From positions 91,699,835 to 91,763,834 of the forward strand of contig NC_089221.1 of NCBI RefSeq assembly GCF_963924675.1: 64,000 nucleotides of DNA, written 5' to 3'. Shown here one piece after another: positions 1 through 15,510 of the stretch; the first letter of the stretch is position 1; each line of letters opens with the position of its first letter. The notes beneath the pieces were generated by a model. That model saw nothing but the letters and a program-made list of their open reading frames with translations, had not been told where the DNA came from and ran no database searches. Made by a program: the position numbers and the translations under genes. This DNA is from Phocoena phocoena. Taxonomy: Eukaryota > Chordata > Mammalia > Artiodactyla > Phocoenidae.

Positions 1-749
1 CCACCTTGGGATCTGTAATTTATAAACATAGCGGGTAGGAATTCTTGTTAGTTTCTTCTTTTTTTCTTGCTCTTTTTCAACAAGCTAGATGCTGATTGTG
101 GTCCTTCCAGGGTTGGGATGTGAAGGCGATGATGAAGAGTGAGTGGGTTAGGAGATGGAGGGTTAAGACTTGGTCTTACCAGATGGGCACAGTTCTGGGC
201 TGGCACCAGTGATCTCTGGGTGTGGCAGGTTACAAATGCCTGTTGTTCTTTCCCTATGGGACACCATTGATAGCTCTACAGAGACTCATTGCAGGACAGT
301 TCTCTCACTCTAGGTGATCTAAGTGGCCCTTCAGCTGCCTACTCTCACCTCCCTCATGTTCTGCTTTCTGTGATGCTGAGATGAGGTGGCATCATCCCAG
401 CAGGAAACACTCCAGCAAAGGGACCTCTTCTGGGAGACTAGTGTCTGATTCCCTTCTGCACAGTCTACACTGGGCCCATGAGAAATGTGCTTCTTTGTCC
501 AGCTATTATTTGAAGGCAGCTGAATCTCACTGAGAACCTCTCTCCTCAATCACCTGCTCCAACCATTTTCCAGTTTTTCATGAGTGAGCCAGGTATCAGT
601 CCCTATTTCCCCAAATCACTAAGTGACACATGTCAAGTGACCTTGAAGCTGTTTATCCCCTCTTACTTGGCTTGAGTAGAAAGAAAGGACTTCCTCTCTT
701 CCCCTATGAGATTGGAAAGGAGAAAAACTACAACACCCTGGCAACTTTT

Positions 750-1560
750 TCTCTTAACCCAACAGAAAGATAGGCAAAGGATTTGAATGGGCATTTTATA
801 AAAAGGAAAACCAGTAAAGGTATGAAAAGAAGCTAGACTATACCAGTAAACAGAGAAAGATAAATTAAACAAAACTTAAGGTATAATTTTTATACTCCAG
901 CTCAGCAAAAGTTAAAAATATAAATTTTGTAAAGATATTAGGAAAACATATACACTTACAATGTTTATGTGAGTAAATACTGATGGAGTCTTTTAGGAAA
1001 GTGATTTTGCAGTATATATTAAAATTAAAAGTCTATATAACTTTTAACCCCACCAGACCTGCTTCCAGGTATCTGTCCTAGAGAAACACCAGCAAAAATA
1101 CTCAAATATCCAAGTACTGACAGTTTATTAATGCATTATTTGTAATTTTAAAAAACTTGAATGTCCATCAAAATGGGAATAGCAAAATAAAAAGTGATGG
1201 ACATCAAACAAAAAATGGATGCAAGGATTAAATAAAATAAGCTGTGGTGACATGTGAGAAAGATTTCAAAGACATGTTAAGTGAAAAAAAGAGCAGTGTA
1301 AAAACTTTTATTAATGATACATTGATGTAATAAAATGGAAAAATCAGGGATATTTCTTTGTATACATATACTCATATTTGTAAATGCATAGAAAAAAGTT
1401 CAGACCATTTCAAACTGATGAATGATTGCTTTTGGAGAGGACCTGAGGCTTCCCCTGGAAGAGAAGCACGGTCAGGTAGAACTTTTAACATTCACAATGA
1501 GAGTATGTTACATGTTTAATTACACATGATTTACAAAATAATTTAAAATGTAATAAAATG
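750..1560 (+). mobile_element. Old L1 fragment (ORF2 3' part and 3' UTR)
   Basis: The order of phrases follows the 3' end of a mammalian L1: a 'gcaaaggatttgaatgggc' block, then 'gtatctgtcctagagaaac', then 'cttgaatgtccatcaa', then 'gctttttggagagg'-like text. It is heavily diverged with no open frame. I infer an ancient L1M-type copy. The subfamily cannot be read by eye. Confidence 0.6.
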
Positions 1561-1866
1561 AATGGAGTTGTTAGAGGTAATTTTTAAGATAATCTCAAGT
1601 ATAATACTCTATACTGATAGCTGGATATACTAATCCTCAGAAGAGTCTATGAGAGCATTCATTGTCATTAAACAATATTTTTCATATTAAGGGTAGTTCT
1701 CTATAATAATTACTCACATCTAAATGTCTGTTCAAATGATAATTAAGAAATCTTTGCTATGGTTGTGAACTTCTAAGATGACACATACAATTATGCTTTT
1801 CAGATAATAAATCAGACAAATTTCAACACAGAGCACCTTGACTTTATTATAATAATAATTAGCCAA

Positions 1867-2073
1867 GGGCTTCCCTGGTGGCGCAGTGGTTGAGAGTCCG
1901 CCTGCCGAAGCAGGGGACACAGGTTCGTGCCCCGGTCTGGGAAGATCCCACATGCCGCGGAGCGGCTGGGCCCGTGAGCCATGGCCGCTGAGCCTGCGTG
2001 TCTGGAGCCTGTGCTCCGCAGTGGCAGAGGCCACAACAGTGAGAGGCCCATGTACGCAAAAAAATAATAATAA
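1867..2073 (+). mobile_element. CHR-type tRNA-Glu SINE, young GC-rich form
   Basis: Starts GGGCTTCCCTGGTGGCGCAG, carries a B-box-like GGTTCGTGCCC, and ends in an A/T-rich tail. A 17-bp direct repeat (TAATAATAATTAGCCAA) flanks it, with the right copy at 2074-2090. The duplication falls in a TAA-rich tract, so its 5' limit is soft. Open frames on both strands here are SINE artefacts. Confidence 0.95.
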
Positions 2074-2400
2074 TAATAATAATTAGCCAATTTGAGCTGA
2101 TATGGTAATATGCATATGAGAACTGCAACCAATATTCTCTGAGAAGTAAATATTTTATTTCTGGCAGTTGGTTCTATACAATTTAAATTGCATTTCACTT
2201 TTAGTAAAATATGTATAAGCTATTCTCAAATGACATATAGTTTAAAACATATTTTCCCTCTTGGTGTTTATTTTTAAATCATAGTATGTGTGTTGTTGAA
2301 TCACATAACTTAGTAAAAATTATTATAATTCTGGAAAGATTAAATGTTGGAACCATAAATATAATTATATGAATGTTACTTAATTATTTTCCCTATTTAG

Positions 2401-4520
<2,120 letters not shown>

Positions 4521-4595
4521 CTGATTTTGGGCTCTCTAAAATCGTGGAACATCAAGTGCTCATGAAGACAGTATGTGGAACCCCAGGGTACTGCG
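4521..4595 (+). CDS. CAMK4: CAMK4 exon: DFG and activation loop
   Basis: 75 bp encoding ADFGLSKIVEHQVLMKTVCG through GTPGYC. Asp185 of DFG binds the Mg-ATP. Thr200, in VLMKTVCGTPGY, is the site phosphorylated by CaM kinase kinase and is required for full activity. Acceptor CTTGTCTCAG, donor G|GTATGT at 4596. The last G joins CA of the next exon to give the Ala of the APE motif. All residues visible here agree with the human protein as I know it. Confidence 0.97.
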
Positions 4596-5839
4596 GTATG
4601 TTCTTTAATACCAATATTTTACTTTTATTGTATTCAATGATCTGATCTTTTTTAACTCCTAATATCTCTATTTGAAACACAATTTGATGTAAGTCTCCAT
4701 GAGGAAGGCATATGTAAATGACATTCAGACCACCTGTTGTTCTGCATGAGGGGTTCGATGATGTTGATTTTAGGGCACCCCTGTTAAGACAGCAGGGGGG
4801 AGAGGGGCCCTCAGAAGGAAGGACTGGGTGTTCTGTACCTGCTTTTAGGTAGTAGCTACTCTTGGACCCACTCAGGAATGGAAAGACAGTCACCGGGGAA
4901 AAGGGCAGGGAAACAGCATTGTGGTTGGGATTAAAGCCATGAGCCCTTTGTTACTTTACTTATTTGCTTTTACTCAAGAAGGTGTGTGAGGAGAGCATGT
5001 ATCATTAATTCCGTTGGTGTATAAGACTGCAGTGAGGGAGGGGTAGCCCATAGTTCTCATGGATGGCACTGGCCTAGCCTGACTAGGGCAACGGCTTTAG
5101 GTGGGGTTTCACCGCCAGAGTCCCCCAGAGATGAGCTGTGGGACAGTCCTCCCATCCTCTTGCCCAGTCTCCCAGAATGGGCTGAAGGTACCCTGAGTAC
5201 AGTTCATAATCCAGAGACAGAACAATATCATTTGATCCAAGCCAGCATGAAGCTCGCCCTTCTTTCCTTGACAGCTATATTAATCTGGCAACAACCTAAA
5301 AGCCAATAAAGCTTGCAAAAATTATCAAGAATTTCTAAAGTTTTTCTGACTAATGAATATGTCACAAATTAATTAAAATCTGGATTACAAAGAAAAGAGA
5401 CAAGACTTCAAGTTACCAGTCATAAGATTAGCTATCATTTTCTCTTAGGATCATCGTCTTTTTATACAAATCTTCCTTCACTCGCTCATCTCTTCAGCAA
5501 AATCACCTGCTGTATTTCAGGCCAGTGCTTGGCACCAGGAAGATGCATTTCTTGCCTCCAACCCCATCCCCAGGGGTTCACAATCTATAGGGGAACAGAC
5601 AGGAAACCAAAAAAGTATCGCATCTTAGGAAATACCAGGTTATGCACATGGAAAGGCCTTTATGGAGACACAGGAGAAGGGTGGTATTTGCAGTTATCTG
5701 TCTTATTCTTCTATGGCATTTATATTTGTTAGTCACCCACCTCAGAAATAGGCACATAAGAACTATATTACTGACTCATTGTAACAACTTTTGAATTCAT
5801 AGAAATCAGACTGGAGAGGTGCAGTAAGATAGTCACTGA

Positions 5840-6000
5840 AGCAAATGTATGATTAAATTCACAGAATTTTAGTGCTGAAAGAAACTTTAATATTCATTTA
5901 CTAACATTCTCATTTTACTAAGGTCAAAAGAGTATGACTTCCCCAAGATTCCACATCTAGTTATTAGTGGATCAGGGATGAGAATCCTGGTATACAATGT
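5840..6000 (-). mobile_element. MIR-class SINE remnant
   Basis: Diverged match to the reverse complement of MIR: a 'cattttactaaggtcaaaag' block, then 'cacatctagttattagtgg', then 'gagaatcctgg'. It is an ancient, decayed copy with soft borders. Confidence 0.45.
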
Positions 6001-6439
6001 CCTGAAAACAGATTTATAGAATTCCCTATTCAAAAAAGCAACATAGATAAATCAGTATAGTTTTCCCTCATAGAAATATTTATCATTTATTGCTTTTAGT
6101 TTAAAATATTCTCTATTTTAATTTTCGAAGCCTCAAAAGTATTACTTGGTCATTGTAAGAAGTGAAAATCCAAACATGTGTAATCAATATTAACAGCCTC
6201 ATTCATTCTTCCACACCAGTCTCCATGTTTCCATGTTCACATAAACATTTTATAATTTTGATTTTAACTAGCTAGTTTCCCTGGTCTAAAATAATAATAT
6301 TTTAGATTACTTTCTTGCAGCAGAATTGTTCATAAATCCAGGAAGTGCACAGAATTTTGTACCTATCTTTCTGTTAAATCTTTACATTGTGCCAAATATT
6401 CTTCTTCTGGATCTTAAGATCCTTGAGGACAGGAGTAAT

Positions 6440-6860
6440 TTATCAATTAGGAGTAAATTCAGAAAACTAAAAATAACTATGGCTTAAACAAGACAGAAGT
6501 TAATTTCTCTGATGCTAGAGGTCTAGAGATAGGCAATCCTGATGGGTTCCACAGCTATGGTTCTGCAGGTGTGGTGGATCTCAGTGTCAGGGATTCAGAC
6601 TTTTCCTGTCTTACTCTACCATTCCTGAGTATGTTTCCTCACAGTCCAAAATGGCTGCTTGAAGTCAGTCATTATATCTGCATTCTACACAACCAGAAGG
6701 AAACAAATCTAAAAAAGAGTGCACATTTTCACTGTTAAACAGACTTGCTGAAGCCCCACATGTCACTTCCACTTATATCTTATCAGCCAGCACTTAGTTA
6801 TAGCCTCCACACTGCCAGGGAAACTGGCAATATATCCCTTGGCCGCACGTGCTGCTGTCC
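6440..6860. repeat. Old interspersed repeat, family not assigned
   Basis: The text resembles a common mammalian repeat (gttaatttctctgatgc..., ...tccaaaatggctgcttgaag..., ...tatatctgcattctac). I cannot name the family from memory with confidence. There is no open frame. Confidence 0.4.
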
Positions 6861-6966
6861 CAAATGAATTCAGGGTTCTATTACAAAGAATGAATATTGC
6901 ATTAGATGACTCACTATCTCTACCACAGGCTTATGAGTAAGATTTTCATTCTCAGAAAAAAATGTG

Positions 6967-7180
6967 AGGACTTCCCTGGTAGTCCAGTGGTTGAGAATCT
7001 GCCTTCCAATGCAGGAGACGTGCGTTCGATCCCTGGTCTGGGAACTAAGATCCCACAAGCTGCAGGGCGGCTAAGCCCGCATGCTCTAGAGCCCACGCGC
7101 CACAACTAGAAAGAAGCCCGCATGCCGCCACTAAGACCTGATGCAGCCAAATAAATTAATAAGTAAATAAATATTTTTTT
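6967..7180 (+). mobile_element. CHR-type SINE, older form
   Basis: Begins GACTTCCCTGGTAGTCCAGT and has a B-box-like GCGTTCGATCCC. It ends in a TAAATAAATA tail. A short direct repeat AATGTG flanks it (6961 and 7181). The body is diverged from the young copies, with 'agcccgcatgccgcc' modules in the 3' half. Confidence 0.9.
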
Positions 7181-7719
7181 AATGTGGAAACCATTGCAGT
7201 ATGTTCCCTATAGGCATGCTCTTTTTCATTTTCCTTAGAACTGTTAGTAGACAGCCTATCACCCTTCCCTTCTAATGATGCCGTGTGAACTTTTCCTTTC
7301 TCTAATTCATATGTCCTTATTTGTCCTCATCCTGAATTTCTTTCCTGCCTCCAGATCGCCAACAATATGGAGAAAAATAAGAACCTGGAATTTAGTACTA
7401 TGTGCCAAATGGGGTTGCCTGTTTGTGACCACTAATTGCTGACCAATTGACAGAAGCATTGAAAGAGGATTGAGAAAAGAATGAGACAACAAATTAAGGA
7501 TTTCCCACAAGAATAAAGCTGGTGGACAATTTAGTAATCATTATCTAATACAGAACAATAAGTATTCCAGGGAGGTAGGTAGGTTGGAGAAATTCTCTGA
7601 GACTTGAGCAGCCCTGAAATTGAAGGATCAGGGAGAACTTACCCTAGTGATCTCTCAGGGTCCCTGCCATGACTAAGAGATAGCAGTCCTTTCAGTGGCT
7701 TTAATAATAGTGATAAGAG

Positions 7720-8022
7720 GGACTTCCCCAATGGTCCAGTGGTAAAGAATCAACCTTCCCATGCAGAGGATGCGGGTTCGATCCCTGGTTGGGGAAGTAA
7801 GATCCCACATGCCTAGGGGCAACTAAGCCCGCGCGCCACAACTACTGAGCCCATGCACCTCAACTAGAGAGCCTGCATACCACAAACTACAGAGCCCATG
7901 CGCTCTGGAGCCCACGCACCATAACTAGAGAGAGAAAACCTGCACGCTGCAACTAGAGAGAAGCCTGCATGCCACAACGAAGAGCCCACGTGCAGCCAAA
8001 ATATAAATAAATAAATTAATAA
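7720..8022 (+). mobile_element. CHR-type SINE, long form
   Basis: About 300 bp. It has the tRNA-like head (GACTTCCCCAATGGTCCAGT, GGGTTCGATCCC) and a long body of repeated 'cacaactactgagccc'-like modules, with an AAATAAATAA tail. A perfect 18-bp target duplication (TAATAATAGTGATAAGAG) lies at 7702-7719 and 8023-8040. Confidence 0.95.
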
Positions 8023-8840
8023 TAATAATAGTGATAAGAGCAACTCTTTCTTGCAGCAGTACAGAATGGTCATTCTATGAATGAATGATTCATTCACTGA
8101 TAAAATGAACATTGAATGTCTAATAGACTCCATGTTAGTCACTGAGATTATAAGAGTGAACACAGTATGATCTTGCCCTTTAAGGATTTCATAGGCTATA
8201 AAAGAAGAAAGACCTGTACACATAAATCAAAATTTGTTGTAATAAGTTATATATTTATCTGAGCCAAAGGCTCAAGCATTTAGAGGGGAGGGAACAATTA
8301 ATCCTTCTTAGATGGGCCTTTACAGAGGAGGGGTACTAAAGGATTAGTAGGAGTTCAACAAGTGAAGAGGTGGCCACAAGGCATTGTTTGTCAGCAAGCA
8401 CAGGAAGAGAAAAGTCAGAGGAGTGGTAGCATCTGAAAAGTTCAGGGACTGTTTGTTACTTTGTCACTTTGCATGACTGGAACACAGAGTCTTTGGTACA
8501 GAGAATACAGATGGACTTGGAAAAGTAGGATGGACCAAATTTTAAAAGAATCTGTACATTAGGCTAAGGAATTCAGACTTGCTTTGGTAGATAATAGTGA
8601 TCCAGCAAAGGTTCTTAATCAGGGCAATTATATTTTTAAATCAAACCTGTATTTTATAAATACCTTGATAATGACATTATGACAGATGGATTTGAGAGAG
8701 AAAAGAGATCAAAAGAAGACAAATTAGAAAGCTATTGTAAATGCTCTTTCCTGTCACTCCATAAACAGCTTCTCAGTGAATAATGTATTCAATCTACTCC
8801 CAAATCCAATCGTTTATTTTTTTAATATAAAGTTATTGTA

Positions 8841-9045
8841 GGGCTTCCCTGGTGGCACAGTGGTTGAGAGTCCGCCTGCTGATGCAGGGGACACGGGTTC
8901 GTGCCCCGGTCCGGGAAGATCCCACATGCCGTGGAGTGGCTGGGCCCGTGAGCCATGGCTGCTGAGCCTGTGCATCCGGAGCCTGTGCTCCACAACGGGA
9001 GAGGCCACAACAGTAAGAGGCCTGCGTACCACACACACACAAAAA
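8841..9045 (+). mobile_element. CHR-type SINE, young GC-rich form
   Basis: GGGCTTCCCTGGTGGCACAG head, GGTTCGTGCCC B box, and a tail of (AC)n then A8. A perfect 12-bp duplication AAAGTTATTGTA lies at 8829-8840 and 9046-9057. Frames in it are artefacts. Confidence 0.95.
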
Positions 9046-9489
9046 AAAGTTATTGTAAAAATACTATTTCAGATGCTTGTCTTTGCCATCTTATAAGACA
9101 GGCCCATCTTACAGATAACGCCATCTCATAATGGAGGCTTATTTTCCATTTGCTCTTTTTTTCCCTGCAGATATCCATATCACCCTTGAGGCTGTGTAAT
9201 GGGGAAAAAGGGAATTGAGTGGTTGAACAAGATCAAGATAATCCTTCCACTCTGCTATAGGTAGAGACTCATCAAGAAGTAGTAATTTGCTATATTATAC
9301 AGAAAGGAGGAGAAAGCAGCAAGGAAGCTGGGGCAGGGGTGGAGATTGAGAGAGAAAATATAAGTTCTTTGTGGACTCTAAAGTGGTAAACGTATGTGTG
9401 GAATTATATAGGCTGAGGCAGGCTTAGAAATCAAAAACAATAAAGTTAAATGTATTTAATTTAAAAAGTAACATAATATATATAAAGAG

Positions 9490-9850
9490 GGAAGACTTCC
9501 CTGTTGGTGCAGTGGTTAGGAATCTGCCTGCCAGTGCAGGGGACACAGTTTCAAGCCCTGGTCCGGGAAGATCCCATGTGCCATGGAGCAACTAAGCCCG
9601 TGCGCCACAACTACTGAGCCTGCGCTCAAGAGCCTGAGAGCCACAACTACTGAAGCCTGTGCGCCACAGCTACTGAGCCTGCATGCCACAGCTACTGAAG
9701 CCCGTGCACCTAGAGCCTGTGCTCCAAAGCAAGAGAAGCCACCACAGTGAGAAGCCCACATACTGCAACAATGCAACTAGAGAAAGCCCGCGCGCAGCAC
9801 CGAAGACCCAGCACAACCAAAAAATAAATAAATAAACTTTAAAAATAAGA
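9490..9850 (+). mobile_element. CHR-type SINE, long form
   Basis: About 360 bp. It has the head GACTTCCCTGTTGGTGCAGT and at least four 'cacaactactgagcc'-like modules, and ends AAATAAATAAATAAAC. A perfect 17-bp duplication ATAATATATATAAAGAG lies at 9473-9489 and 9851-9867. Confidence 0.95.
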
Positions 9851-12104
9851 ATAATATATATAAAGAGACATATATTCATACATACTCTTGGTCCAAAGGA
9901 AATACACTAGAATATTACCTCCAAGTGGGAGCAAAGGAGGGGGCAGGATTTTAAGGATACACTGAAAGCATTGAAAAAGCTGAGTTAGGGAAAAACAGAA
10001 GTCCTAGTAACACCAGGGCACAGGAAATAGGTGACCTAGAGCGGAGGAAAGATGCAGGGTTTTCAATTTTTTTTAATGTAATATAGTAATATTTATATTC
10101 ATCTGTCTTATAAACAATTAGACCATTTATAGACAAGGCTGAACCCCTCTTTGAGGATCAACCTCAATTCTAGCCCTTTCTCCCTTCACCACATATAAGT
10201 ACTGTCATCAGTTTGCCATGTAGCCTTCTGAGAATATTTAGGTGAGGCAGGAACTGTTCATTTATAGAATGATCTGGAAATTAAACGCAAGAGCAAAACT
10301 GGCGAGAATCTCTGTCGTGCTATGGAAAGCATTACTTTACACAGAGACTTTACATTTAACTTGGAACAGTGACAGAGAGGGGAAGGCTGACCTTGTTTCC
10401 TTGCTTGATGTAAGGACGATTACATCCTAGGTCAATTATCCTTATGTACGCTGCGTCTAGTTTTTTGAATAGAAGGGTTTTTTCAATTACATCTTTGGAG
10501 AGAGTGGGTATCTATGTTATACCATCTGTCATTTGTCAGGAAATTAAAAAAGGAAAGTTACCCAATCAGTCTCACTTATAGAACCTTTGCCCCAGGCTAT
10601 TAATAACAGAGAGTTCTCCTATAAGTGAATCTCAAAAGAAAAAATATCACAGATGCTGTGTGTTTAAGCAAATACTCATTATTTCCTGGGAAATCTGCCC
10701 AGCCAAAACTAAACTCCAGGCCAGAAAACTAAAATTTGTGATCCAGATAAATGGAATCAATGACTAGCGCTCTAACATAGTCCATGAGGGGGTCAACACT
10801 GAAGAGGTTCTCAAAATCTTGTTGTTGGGAAAAGAAACAGGTCTCAAGAAAAAAAAAATCCATTGGGCCATGGCTTCTGATAAATGTGCTACAATGTAAC
10901 TATGCAATATTACTTCCAAAGTATCTTAACTGGTTCAGATATTTGAGGCTTGAATTCTGTGGGTGTTCAGACCTACCCATGCCCATCACAGAAAAGAAAT
11001 ACAAGCTGTTAGAGTAAAAAAGAAACCAGTGTGGAAGTTGTTAGGTAAAAGAATGTTTCTGTCTAATACCAAGTATCTAATTTATTTATAGGCTTAGTTT
11101 ATTAAACTATATGTGTTCATATTTTACACTCCTACATGTCTGTTTATCCAAATTCTATTTTCAGGGTCCAGAAGCTGTTAAGAATTTATTTCCTCTTGGC
11201 ATTTGCCAGGTCTCATTATTATAGGGATAATCCTTCCTTGTTACCACATGCTATGTTCTAAAGAAATAACCTATGACATCCACTCTACGAAAATTACAAT
11301 TTTCAACAGTCTACAGTCAGAAGAGATTTCTATCTACATGCACACACATTACCTTGAAAAATATTGGAAAATGTAAGTGAGATAAAAGAAGTAAATTTAA
11401 TAGTCTAAAATACAAGCTTTCAGGATAGTTTCATGTTTTCGTTCTTTTCTAGAACACTAAATAGTTAAGGTGAAATAGTGAGTACCCAATTACATTGATA
11501 ATCTAATCAAGTAGGGGATTATCTCGCCTGAGAGCTAATTAAAAGCCCACAATGATGCCTTCCTTTTTGCAATGAACTTTAAAAAAAAAAAAAACACTAG
11601 AAGAAATAAACATACAGTAAAACGTCATCTGCACTGTGTATAAGTTTCCCCTGGACAGGCTGGTGTGTGTACACTAGGGTTCCCATGGGGCTTGTTGACA
11701 ATAGGAAGGGAGTAGGGAAGGCTCGAGGAAGAAAGCAAAGAACGATAAGCAGGTTGGTCCCAGATCCATCTCCTCTTCCTGAGCACAGCCCTTCGTTTTC
11801 CCTGAGATATGCTAAGTCCCCAAGCCATTATAGGATTGTCCCCGGCGTGCTAGCAGTGCCTGATCCAAATGAACAAGTGCCAGGTAAAGGGAAAAGTGGG
11901 ACTGGGGATAGACACAGGAGTGATGAGGAAAGGTTGTAGTTCATCTTGTTCTTGACCTTGCAAAAGGACAGGGACTCTGCAGGTTGAGTGCAGGCTTATT
12001 TTAAGCTGTCTTGGAAATTTTAAACTTAGAGGAAAATGAGTCTCTTGGGGCCTTTGTGTTGGTCTGATGCTGACCTAAACCAAGGGTATTCTGTGGAACT
12101 TTAT

Positions 12105-12560
12105 TCTTTTTTCGTTTAATAAATATTTATTAAACTCCTATTATGCACCAGGCACTGTTCTAGGTGATATAGCAGCGATATAGCAGTGAAAAAATTTCTT
12201 CTTTAAGAAAGGTACATTTTAGTGGGAGAAGACAAATAGTGAACAAAGTAAATGTGTAAATTATATAGAAAGAGGATATAATTTCTGTGGAAGAATATAG
12301 AGTTGGGAAAGGGGATAGGAAGTGCTGGGAGGCTGAGTTAATATTTAAACAGGTGTGATCAGTGAAGGCTTCACCTGAGAAGGGAACATAAGAGCAAAGA
12401 CTTGAAAGAGGTAAGGGAGAGAGCAAGCAACATGGATATCTAGGGAAAGAACATTCCAGGTAGAGGGGACAGAGCACACCGACCCTGAGGCAAGAAACAG
12501 TAGGAGGGCAAGAGTAGGCCAGAGAAGGGATCAGAGAGCTCCAGCTGGAAAGATAGAGCT
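12105..12560. repeat. Old interspersed repeat, family not assigned
   Basis: Contains familiar mammalian repeat phrases (cctattatgcaccaggcac, then ggcttcacctgagaaggg, then gaacattccaggtagaggg, then ccctgaggcaagaaac). I recognise this as a common dispersed element but do not trust my memory of its name. Confidence 0.45.
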
Positions 12561-14242
12561 AACATTAACTGAGATGAGGAAGACTTCGGGAGCAGCAGGT
12601 TTGGGGCTTGTTGATTTTGAGATGCCTGTTAGACATCCAAGTGGAGGTGACATGTGGGCAGAGGGGTGTATATGTCTGAAATTCAGGAGCAAGGGCGTGG
12701 CTGTTGATATAAATGTGGGCGTTATCAACATATAAATGCTATTTAAAGTCATGAGACTATCTAGCATCACCAAAGCAGAAAAGGAAATGACCCCCACTGA
12801 TCCCTGGGCAACATCACCATTAGGAGGCCAGAGAGAAGAGAAGAAACCACATTATCATTGAGACTGTCAAATAGTAGAAGCTCCACAGGACAGAATTAGA
12901 AATCACGAATAGATGTTGTAAAGCACAGATTTGAGGCTCAATACACACAAAACAATGTTCTCACATCTAAAGCTGTCAGCAATATAAGGGGCTGCCTCCC
13001 TAGCTTGGGAAATGGTCACAAAAGCTGATTGACTCATCTCTCAGGATTTAGGGTTATCAAAAAGGAGAGGGGAGGAAGAGTCCTACAAATTTCTTCATCA
13101 CCCATGTGGTATTAAATAATATTACCACAAAATCTGTGTATACATTCTATATGTATAAACTAAGTTTAGGACAACCACTCAGTTAAATCAAAGTTAACCA
13201 CGTATATTTTGGCCTGAGATGGCTGATAAAATTGAGTCTAAAGAGATTGTCACCAACATCATCCCCTCACTTCTCTTGCTCCTTTTAGTTTAGAGACAAT
13301 TTTTTAATGTACTGTTAATCCTTAACTTCTGGGTCTCAATATCACAAATCATTTTCTGTGCCCACTTCCTTATAATCGTAAGAGACTACTTCAAGAACAG
13401 AACCAACTGTGCTGGAGAATTCACATGCCGTGAGGATTCAGCTCTATTATTATATATGTGAGGGTGGAATGATGGGAGGAAAAGAGGTCTAAAGGGAGAG
13501 GTGATTGATGGCAAGTGGGTAGAAGACTTGCTTAAAACGTATTATTTGGGCCCTGAACACCCACAAAATGTTCCATTTTAGAATGTTTGCTACAGGAAGG
13601 ATATGCATAAAATAAACATTAAAAGTTTCAAAAGAATTATTATTGATAATTATCAGTAAGATGTATAGCATCTTTGGAGAAAAACACAGTATTTGCCATA
13701 CTTAACACATGAGACAGAGTTTGAATGCTAAGTCCATTACTTTATATCTGCATCTTCATTTAAAAAAGAGATTCTTACATAATGTTAATATTAGGATGAG
13801 TTGGGTTAATTTATTTATGTGGTTTATTTATTTATACTCTACCTTATCCCACAAAAAATGGGAAGGCAGCTTTTCAACAGTTAACACTCCTTTGCTGTCC
13901 CTCAGCCAGCATCCATCACAGCTTTAAAGTGACCAGGAGACTTGGTATGATTAAGATTTGGAACAAATAGTGACTACTCCAAGATGGGAGAGCTCAGTGG
14001 AATCATAGAAAAGTGAATTCCATAGAAATGAAACTTACACAGGCTAATTAAAATAAGTCGCGTTTCCTTTTTCCTCTTCTGAAAGCACTAGGTGTTCTCA
14101 CATATTTGATTTTCTCTTCAGGGTATTATTAAAAAAATTAAAAAGTAAAGTGAGGAAAATAAACAGGCTCTTTCTTCACCCATTTATAAGATTTATACAG
14201 AGAGAACTGTCATACAATTCATGTGGCAAGGAAGACTTTTTT

Positions 14243-14449
14243 TTTTTTTTTTTTTTTGCAGTACGCGGGCCTCTCACTGTTGTGGCCTCTCCCGTTGCGG
14301 AGCACAGGCTCCGGACGCGCAGGCTCAGCGGCCATGGCTCACGGGCCCAGCCGCTCCGCGGCATGTGGGATCTTCCCGGACCAGGACACGAACCCACGTC
14401 CCCTGCATTGGCAGGCGGACTCTCAACCACTGTGCCACCAGGGAAGCCC
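14243..14449 (-). mobile_element. CHR-type SINE, young GC-rich form
   Basis: The - strand reads GGGCTTCCCTGGTGGCACAG to an A-rich tail (T tract at 14237-14259 on +). A 15-bp duplication AAGGAAGACTTTTTT lies at 14228-14242 and again from 14450. Near-intact body. Confidence 0.95.
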
Positions 14450-15349
14450 AAGGAAGACTTTTTTAACAGCTAAAATGAAAAACATCAAGTGAGGGTTGGA
14501 TTGCCTGATATTTACTGTGTAAAAGATCAAGAGCCAAGGAAAATAGAAAAGATGCATTGGAACATAAAGAGCCTATCACTTGTGTTTCAAAACATCCTTC
14601 AAACTTTTTTCTTGCTCTACACGAACAAGTTATAAATAACTAAAGTGACAGGGACTTCAAATGCCTCCTCTGTTGTTCTCAAGCTTCCACCGCATGGCAT
14701 GCAAGAATTGATAGTATTCTGAGATTCACTGTAGTAAAGTGACAAGGCTGCTTCTAGCCAGAGGCAACCCCCTCTGGAAGCATCTCAACTGTATCACAGT
14801 CTGATCCATTCCATACCTTTGTTATAACATGTAGCACTGGGACATCGCCTGGCTTCTCTGTTGTCAAAGCAAAAATTGCACTTGACAGTGTTAAAAAGGT
14901 TGTGCCTCATTCTTGCCAAATGTATGTGACACCGTCACAAAGGACCACACATGGTACAGATGCTAAGAAAAGCACAAGTTTGGAGTCTGCCCGGCTGTGG
15001 GCACTTGCTGCCACCTATAGGACGCTACCCTGAAGGCATTCTCCTCCCGGTTCCCAGGCCAAGTTAGGAACCGGGAAGAAGCAGAGAATTTCCAAACACT
15101 GCCCTTCTGCTTCTGGCAGATAAATCCCTCTCCTTCCTCCTTCCAAACTGCTCACTCCCCAGAGGCAAAGCTTAGAGAGACTTCTAGACGCTGTGCTAAA
15201 GATGCCATGGATTTTTGTGGCCCCCAGAAAACTATGAATTCAAGATAAGCCTCTACAGTAAAAGCTCCACAGTGTTTTTTCCCTCAGCTGTGGTGGGGGG
15301 GGGAGTAGTTTTGTAAAGTCAGATTCAGGCCTTAAGATGAAAATAGATT

Positions 15350-15510
15350 TTTTTTTTCCATTTTGCAATTGAGGTAGAGTTGATTGACAATATTATATTA
15401 GTTTCAGGTGTACAAAATAGTGATTCAAAATTTTTACAGTTTATACTCCATTTATAGTTATTATAAAATATTGGCTATATTTCCCATATGTTTTGAATGG
15501 TTAAAATGAA
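15350..15510 (-). mobile_element. Old L1 3' end
   Basis: Read on the - strand it follows an L1 3' UTR: 'atagccaatattttataata', then 'aaatggagtataaactg', then 'gtacacctgaaactaat'. There is no ORF; this is a truncated fragment. Confidence 0.6.

Larger units (their letters stand above)
1..2400 (+). other. CAMK4 intron (partial)
   Basis: Intronic sequence upstream of the first visible exon. It carries an old L1 fragment (about 750-1560) and a young CHR SINE (1867-2073). The rest is AT-rich single-copy sequence in which I see no gene. It ends in a pyrimidine-rich acceptor, TTTTCCCTATTTAG, at 2400. Confidence 0.85.

Noticed and set aside
1732..2198. Overlapping open frames on both strands, repeated near 8.8, 14.2, 23.9, 28.2, 36.2 and 52.6 kb
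   Set aside because: They are GC-rich CHR SINE sequence read in several frames; the same peptide-like strings recur at every young SINE.
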